Made by a program: the position numbers and the translations under genes
Notes under the pieces: model-generated
What the model saw: only the letters and a program-made list of their open reading frames with translations
Told to the model about the DNA's origin: nothing
The model's database searches: none
NCBI GenBank assembly: GCA_032207245.1
Contig: CM063502.1
Span: forward strand, 69,434,116-69,498,115
Length of the DNA: 64,000 nucleotides
Direction: 5' to 3'
Origin: Pardosa pseudoannulata
Lineage: Eukaryota; Arthropoda; Arachnida; Araneae; Lycosidae
Shown here: in pieces, positions 56,791 to 64,000 of the stretch
Layout of the letters: each line of letters opens with the position of its first letter
How positions within the stretch are numbered: the first letter of the stretch is position 1

Positions 56791-57990
56791 TTGAAGTAAA
56801 ATGAAAAAAAAATTAGCAAACGTTTAGCGGAGAAAACATTTAGCGGTTTAGAAAGACTTGGGAAGTAAATTGTCTATAATGCGATGTCTACGCTAATAAA
56901 TGTTTTAAACTTTAACCTGTTCAATTTTATTCAAGACTTGACCAGTTTTTCGTCAAAATGGTAGCTAATAGAACAGGAAAAAAAAGTAATGTTACGAAAA
57001 AGACTTCACTGGTGGATAAAGAGGGTAACTATTAAGAAACTTAATATTTGTTGAACATCAAATTATAAATTCTAAAATCTCCACTATATTGGATGTAGTT
57101 GGATGTAGTTTGCTGCTTACGTAATTTAACCAAAATTTAATATTTCAACTAAAAGTTTTTTGCTAAAATTTTCAATATAGATAAATTTTTTTCAATAAGA
57201 ACATAATTATTTCCACTTTACAGGACTTCCTTCTTTGAAGCAAAAGAGATTACAGCAGCACAAAAATTAACCGAGCTGAAAAGAAAACTTTTGGTTTGAA
57301 TATTTCAGTCCCCACAAAAGTTGATCAAAAATGATCAGCTTATTATTCCGTTCTAAATCATTATAAATAAAATCCGCACTAAAAACTATAAAATAAAACC
57401 CATACAATGCGTATGAAGTGAAATTTAAAAAAACATTTATATTTCTGTATAAATGCTAAATGTTTAGCAAACAATAACGCGTTTAATTATATTTAATATA
57501 GTGGGAGCACTATAGAATACTTTTGAAGAAGTTTTAAAAAATTCAACCTAAGGAAAACTAATTTTCTTATTGACATTTACTTCTAATGTGATTTTAAGTA
57601 ATAGTATTATTTATTTTCAAATTAGGAATATTTTTAAAAGTTGAATATAATAAAGTTTGAGATTAACTAAGATGTAAAATGATTCGCCTATGATATTGAA
57701 TATCTGTTGAATTTACAGTGTATAAAGAGATTTATGAATTTAATAATAACAAACACTGTTTGGACAGAAAAAAAATATTTTTTACCCTAAGACCAAGCAC
57801 TCTTCCAAAATCATAATTAGTTAAAAATCGCTTTCAACAATGCTGTTATCTAAAGAATATCGAATTAAAATAAAAACGATGATAAATCATTTTCTTACAA
57901 CATTTGGCTTTAACACTAGAAAGGCGGAAATTTTGAAGTATAAAGAAATCTGTAAGCCATTATTTTTACGGTGAAAATATAATAGAAAAG
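56791..57990. other. Gene-free AT-rich stretch
   Basis: Nothing recognised apart from a tiny direct repeat of TTGGATGTAG near 57090-57110. Confidence 0.6.
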
Positions 57991-58701
57991 GTTATATATT
58001 TAATACTCTTATGTCGATTATTTTAACCAGAACAAAATCATCATAACAGTTTCAGAAATATGAGTCTTTAAATAAATACACAGGGTACATCAGTATATAC
58101 AGAACTTTGAAAGAAACAGCATCTGTCTTTCTGGTGTTAAACTAAAAAAATCGAAATATTGTTAACATATAATACATAATACACTGTTTTACAAAGTGCA
58201 GTATAATTTCTATAACTTTCAGAAAATGTTATTTATTAATTGAAAAAAAACTTTTACCTACAAATCTTCAAAAAATATTTTGTGCCACATGTTATCTTAT
58301 GCCAATACTGGATCAAAAAGAAGTTTTATGACAGGCTTCGTAGCTGTTATATATTTAATGCTCTTATGTCGATTATTTTCAATAGAACAAAATCATCATA
58401 ACATTTTCAGAAATATGAGTCTATAAATAAAAACACAGGGTACATCAGTACATCCAGAAAACTGAAAGAAACAGCATCTGTCTTTCTGGTGTTAAACTAA
58501 AAAAATTAAAATATTGTTAACGTATAATACATAATACACTGTTTTACAAAATGCAGTATAGTTTCTATAACTTTCAGACAATGTTATTTATTAACTGAAA
58601 AAAAAACTTTTACCTACAAATCTTCAAAATATATTTTGTGCCTCATGTTATCTTATGCCTATACTGGATCAAAAAGAAGTTTTATGACAGGCTTCGTAGC
58701 T
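57991..58701. repeat. Tandem duplication, 2 x 355 bp
   Basis: Copies 57991-58345 and 58346-58701 both start GTTATATATTTAAT-CTCTTATG and end GACAGGCTTCGTAGCT. They share, at about 95% by eye, CACAGGGTACATCAGTA, GAAACAGCATCTGTCTTTC, TGTTTTACAAA-TGCAGTAT and TACTGGATCAAAAAGAAG. No frame is conserved. Confidence 0.95.
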
Positions 58702-59583
58702 GTTATAAAAATGTTTATTACTGTGAATGGAGTTCTTGCTTTCTTCTGAATGCCTACTCCACATTCTTCCTTTTCTTTGTAGCTTCTAAGTAGCCTGTTA
58801 ATGCATCCCTCTAGTGTTTACATTTCTATAGACTTTACTCTGATTAAGTTAAGCCACCTGCCACTCCTCTAAGTTAAACTTGTTTAGTGTATGCACATCT
58901 GTCTCTTAAAAGGAATATGTAGGAGTAAAAAAAGTTTTCTCACCTCTTCCAAATTTAACATCACATTTTAACAATGGTGCTACAGTTGTCTGCCGCAGCT
59001 AGAATAATTATGGTATTTCATTTTTAAAACTAGTTTCTAGATGGTGTATTTCAATATTTCAACATTATATGATAAAAATATACATAATATAACTTTTAAT
59101 ATTAAATTTGAGAGAATAGAATGTAATAATTTCTGCTCTATGAAGCTTTTTATAAAGAAAGCAATTTGTTACTAGAATCCAATAACTACGGTATAATGAC
59201 ATTATGCAAAAATATAGATTTATGTTTTGTAATACTCATACATATTTCCATACTATACATATTTTAGTAATGCTAATGAATGGACAAAAGCACGCAATGT
59301 TCATCTTTTTTAAATATGAATATCAACAAGTAGATCAATAAACAGATTTATTGCAACAATTCAAACATCGTTTGAAACAAACCAAATCGATATTTGAGGT
59401 ATGTCTTTTAATTAAAACGTATTCTTTGAAAAATCCCAGTCCTTATATACGTGATAAGGTTATTTCTGGTTTAGCATATTATAATGTAAAAATAGAATGC
59501 AGGGAATCTGAAATTCCACATATATTGTTTATTGTATAGGATAACTAAGACCATTTCATAATACAGAAGATTTATTTTTCATT
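58702..59583. other. Gene-free stretch
   Basis: Unique DNA. The 62-codon frame at 59351-59539 has no recognisable domain. Confidence 0.6.
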
Positions 59584-60015
59584 TTAACACTTTGACTGCC
59601 ATGGCTATCATATGTGATATCCAGTGATATTTCCGTTGAGACACTGGCTATCCGATATGATAGCCATGGTGTTTTAACACTTCAGGCCATGGCTATCAAA
59701 GATGTTATCAGTTACATGAAAATCGTATTGGAGTTTGATTGTTGGGCTCCCTACGATGTGTTAGGTATACGTGGTTTGCGCAAATTGGTATATGTGACGA
59801 TTTTATGAGCTAAGTTTTATGAAAAATTAAGTATTTGGAACATGCAACAAAAAAGGGAATATATATAAATAGAGAGAGTTTGTTTTAAAATATTGTTTGT
59901 TTTGAAATATTGTTTTTATATATAGTTTTATGTTGAAAAAATACAAATTACACAAAAAAAAAGTTTGGCCCCGTTGTGAACATTTGCAATTTTGGCTTGG
60001 CAGTCAAAGTGTTAA
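59584..60015. mobile_element. piggyBac-type MITE, family 2, with perfect terminal inverted repeats
   Basis: A 424-bp body (59588-60011) lies between two TTAA target duplications (59584-59587 and 60012-60015). The ends are CACTTTGACTGCCA and TGGCAGTCAAAGTG, perfect inverted repeats, and the match extends 4 bp further out through the TTAA and flanks. Inside the left end, CCATGGCTATCATAT (59599-59613) is inverted at 59655-59669 and partly repeated directly at 59687-59698, with another TTTTAACACTT before it. The 64-codon frame inside is not a transposase, so the element is non-autonomous. It is unrelated to family 1 apart from the TTAA signature. Confidence 0.88.
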
Positions 60016-63000
60016 AATGTGTTGTGCTCATATGACCACCCCCTTCCCTTAAGATTCCTTCCTGGTTAAATTTTTATTTGTAAACTGAATATTTGGAAAT
60101 AGTATTTTAAGCTACCTACAGTTTCTTTGAGAGATCTTTTTTTTACAATACTTGAACATTGGTAAGTTTATCTTTTAGATGTCGTCTTTTTTTACTTGGG
60201 ACAAAAATTCTTTAAGATATCTGGGAACTATTTTACCACATGAAATTTTGGAGTTCAGGCAGATTATCAAATATTTAAAATATTTGTAAAACTGTATGAT
60301 AATAGGTAACAGTAAATGCATTTACGACATCGTTTCAACACCGCTAGTTTTTTAATTGGTTAGACGATCCTTAGGTTATGTATGACAACAACTTATAGAG
60401 TATTTCTAAAACAAAATTTAAATAAAATAGTTCCTCACAATAGCTTATGAAATTAAGTGTCTGTGTGAAACCTAATTATTAAAGTTTTTTTTTTTCAGTA
60501 GAAATTCCAAAATAATAATATAATCTATACATGAGATATTTTTATATTTTTTTTTATCATTTTTTAAACAAATTTTTTCATCTAGTGTAACAAGCCTTGT
60601 AGTAGTTCAATTATTATAGTGTAAATGAATTCACACATTTCTAATAATTTAAGCTTATTGATTAATTAAATCGATTTTAAATTTATATTAATTTATATTA
60701 CAAATCTGGTTTAATGTAAAGCATGGTTTAATGTTCACATTGCGAGAAAACGTCAAATAATTTCTTTTAAATAATTATTACAATTTTTTGTAACAACAAG
60801 ACACTATTTTCCCATAAGACTTTAAAGTTAACCATTCTTTTTACAATTATTTTCAAATTTTCAGAACAAAAATTGAAATAATTCCGTTATTTATACTTTT
60901 ATACCTACAGATATATTAGGATTTCATTCATAATATGGATTGTAAGTCATTATTAAATAATACGGATTGAAATGAATTGATGAAAGTATACACTAACACA
61001 AAAGTGTGCCAAATTTAAGGGTTTTCTTCTTTGCTGAATATGAAAATTTATTTTCAACTTCCATTACTCATTGGTAGTGATGAAATTGCATTTGTAAAAG
61101 TGAAGTAATCCTGTGGTTTTGCTCTTCCCTCAGGCGATTGTACCAATACAGGTAGCAATTGATTGTGGATTGTAAGATTTCATTTCAGTCTAAGGGTTAT
61201 AAAGTATTGGCTTAAAAGTATTTACTACTATTTATTAAATTTATTTTTATAAATAGTAGTCTACAATAGTTTCTAGATTTCTCTGCTGACCTATCTTACA
61301 TTCAAAAATGCTAAACTTTTAAAGGAAAATTAACCTTAAAAATTGCCAAAACATTTATTTTTCAGTTTTATATATATGAATAACATTTTATTTTGATTAA
61401 AATATTTTGAAGGAAGAAAATTATTTATTGAGCTATAAAATAAAAAGACTCTTGCATCGGTTACCTGATTGAACAGATTCCATATTATTTTAGATTTCAT
61501 CATTTTATACATTGCTGCATGATATATTCTTATGATTTCTATTACTGTGCAAAATAAATTACATGTATTAATATAAATGCAGCATGATATTATTTTAACC
61601 AATTAAAATATCCGACGTTACCCAGGTAAAGATGGGGTATGAGAGTTTATTTATATTAGTCAGTTATTTCGATTATAGATAAATGGTGCAAAATTTTATA
61701 AATGTATAATTTTCTAACATAAAAAAGAAACATTTTATTACTCAAAGCTTGGTTACACATAATTCTGTACGTTTGTTTCTTAGGGGAGTAATAAAAATAT
61801 CTAGAATACAGATTCTTGAACAAGGAACATATATATAGGTATATATTGGTTAATATATATCATTTATATGAAGACAATTATATGATTAGAAAATGAAAAG
61901 TAGATAATGATCTTTCTATATACATATATATACAGGTGATTATCAAAATAATGTACACTTTTCTGAATAAAAGTGTTATTTCAGAATACCCTTCGTGGGT
62001 ATTAAAATATAATCCTAATTATATCTTATTTATTATAAAACATATATATCTTGGTAGGATTCTGTAGTTTTACCGAAATTTTAATGTCTTGGGTTTTTGT
62101 CAAAAGTGTAAAATATGAGACCTGACAGACTTTCAAAGAAGACAATTACTAGAATTTAGATTACAGGAGTAACTGTAACTAAAACATTTATTTAGCTTTT
62201 CATCGTATACGGTACTACAGCAAGGCAAGACATGCTTAGCAAAACAGAATAGGGGCCGGAAGGATAAGCTAAGTTAAAGAGACTGGCGAATACTGAACTA
62301 CATTGTAATGTCTGATAACAAATAACTGCAGAGAAAGTTATGAAAAATCTTATTCACAGACTGGATTCTTAATAGTTAATAATTACAACTAGGAGGCTCC
62401 TTCCAAAGTATAATATTTACGACAAATTATTATACGACAAGTGGCATTTCCAAAGCCACTTCTCATAGACGTTAATGGCAAACGTTGCTGAAAGCGATGC
62501 CACAACCACAAAACGTGAATTACTGATATTTACTGTTATATGGCATATAATGACAGTTATATATCTTGACAATTGTATAGTCAGACATTGAATATTTTGC
62601 GCTTTCTTTACCAACAGGATGGGGGATACGTTTGGAGAATAAATGAGCAATCGTATGATCTGGATTGACTTCTTCAATCTATTCAGCATGGAGGTCGATC
62701 TGACTTGGTATATGCAAACGTGAAGCGGTTTTCTTGTTTAATTACACATATATTGAAATTTCGTTTCCTGGAAGAGATGTAAATAGCAGGATCGTAATGT
62801 ACATGACCAATCATGATATGATGAACTAAAGAATGAAGTAAAATATTTATCTAGCCACAGTACCACGAACTCAATATAATACAACCATTATGGTCTATTC
62901 TAGATCATTTATTCCGAAATCTATATCTTTTACTGCCATCACTGCAGAACTAAACTATTATTTCCTCGAAGAAAGGTACATTATTCCTACACTATTCAGA

Positions 63001-64000
63001 ACGCCTATCATTCGATTCACAAGTGAATCCAATCTGATTTATAAACCAAATGTGTTTTTACGCCATGTTAGGAAAAGATTTCTTTTAAATCTAGGGTGTT
63101 TTCGTTATTTTAATAAAACACTTCCTATATAAAAAAGGAATAAAACGTTTTATAAAATTCCCAATACTGACGTATTTACTACAAAACACGTTTTATAAAT
63201 GATAATGACTACAAAATATATATCAGTGGAATTGGAACATACGCCCCTAATTTGATTTCTACATGCAATTTTTATTCTAACCAGTCAATTTTTTAATGGA
63301 CTGTAAAGAATTTTTTAAATCCAGGTTTTAAAACCTTAACAGTTCAAATGAAACCCATGATAAATATTTTTTAAATTTTCTATTTCTGTTAAATATTTAA
63401 TCTTGGATACTTAAAAGGCCCAATTCAATATCACTGGTATATATTTTAAATTATGAGATTTCTTTACTCTATTGTATAATTTTCCTTTTAATATCAATGT
63501 TAAAACAAACTCGCAGAACATATTTCTATAGAAAAGTCAACATTAATATATTATATTTGGCTACAAAATATTAATATTTTATACAGTTATATGCATTTAC
63601 GTACTTGTATTCAATTTTAAGTTGAAATATTTTACAACGGTTTTTAAAAATCATTTTTCATTCTATATACAAGAATACAAAAATATTTTAATTAGCTTCC
63701 TTAAGCGCAATTTTTTTAACTTTCCGAAAAGACCTTAAATACTTCTTCAAGAAGATAACCTGAAAGATGAAGAATAGTTGTGTATCTTGATTTCATTTTG
63801 CAAATTTTTAAAGTTTTGCTTCAAAATATTCATCTGTTTCGTTTTTCAGAAGCTTTTGAAAAGCAATATGTAACTTTGAAAGACCAAATATTCTACATAT
63901 AATATGTTTAGTTTGGAGGTTTAGAGTTACTAAATCATTTCATGCGGGGGTTATTCCTGCTCAAAAATATATGCATCGCTGGAGAGGCATAACATGTACG
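60016..64000. other. Gene-free stretch to the window end
   Basis: AT-rich unique DNA with short TA patches (about 61830-61860 and 61918-61936). A more complex region at about 62150-62760 has a minus-strand frame (62417-62689) with a peptide SPNVSPILLVKKA that faintly recalls the gypsy reverse-transcriptase motif around LVKK. The rest of the frame does not continue the match, so I do not call it. The 80-codon frame at 62890-63132 has no recognisable domain. Confidence 0.5.

Noticed and set aside
59614..59808. 64-codon frame inside the 59584-60015 element
   Set aside because: Lies wholly within a short non-autonomous MITE and has no transposase motif.

Overview
This is a eukaryotic, strongly AT-rich, gene-poor window. 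I found no intact protein-coding gene, no rRNA, no functional tRNA, no CRISPR array and no prokaryote-style operon. The long open frames are mostly read-through of (TA)n microsatellites (Tyr/Ile repeats) or chance frames. The only protein relics are broken transposable elements: a Ty3/gypsy pol fragment, a Ty1/copia gag fragment and a Tc1/mariner transposase fragment. tRNA-derived SINEs, TTAA-flanked MITEs, very long (TA)n tracts and an RTE-like 3' end motif fit a large invertebrate genome. An arthropod, possibly an arachnid, is my best guess; this is inference. The window reads as intergenic or deep intronic DNA.

Layout. 0-9 kb: unique AT-rich DNA, a SINE-A fragment, two (TA)n arrays, a GC-richer unique block (about 5.78-6.16 kb), an old diverged tandem duplication (6.16-7.5 kb) carrying a piggyBac-type MITE, and a longer tRNA-headed SINE-B (8.1-8.5 kb). 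10-20 kb: SINE-C, a (TA)n to (TG)n array, a complex unique block, and a satellite of about 244 bp per monomer. The satellite is followed by a nearly perfect 1.44 kb duplication separated by a degenerate T/A stretch that looks like an assembly fault. 20-32 kb: an 0.83 kb tandem duplication with SINE-A and (TA)n between the copies, a 4 x 143 bp array, the largest (TA)n array (about 0.9 kb), two more SINE-A copies and a 4 x 175 bp array. 33-43 kb: a second SINE-C, a second MITE of the first family in opposite orientation, a probable solo LTR splitting a (TA)n array, a possible CCAAT/E2F-type element, the gypsy relic and a two-copy repeat. 43-51 kb: (TA)n arrays, three tandem units of about 760 bp, the copia gag relic bounded by primer-binding-site-like direct repeats, and the Tc1 relic. 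51-64 kb: mostly unique AT-rich DNA with a 4 x 170 bp array, a 2 x 355 bp duplication and a second type of piggyBac-like MITE with perfect inverted repeats.

No set of genes works together here. The interest lies in genome dynamics: layered mobile elements, microsatellites grown next to or broken by insertions, many short tandem arrays with periods of about 145-370 bp, and one probable assembly artefact. I found no credible evidence of an undescribed functional system. The repeat findings are the parts worth checking.
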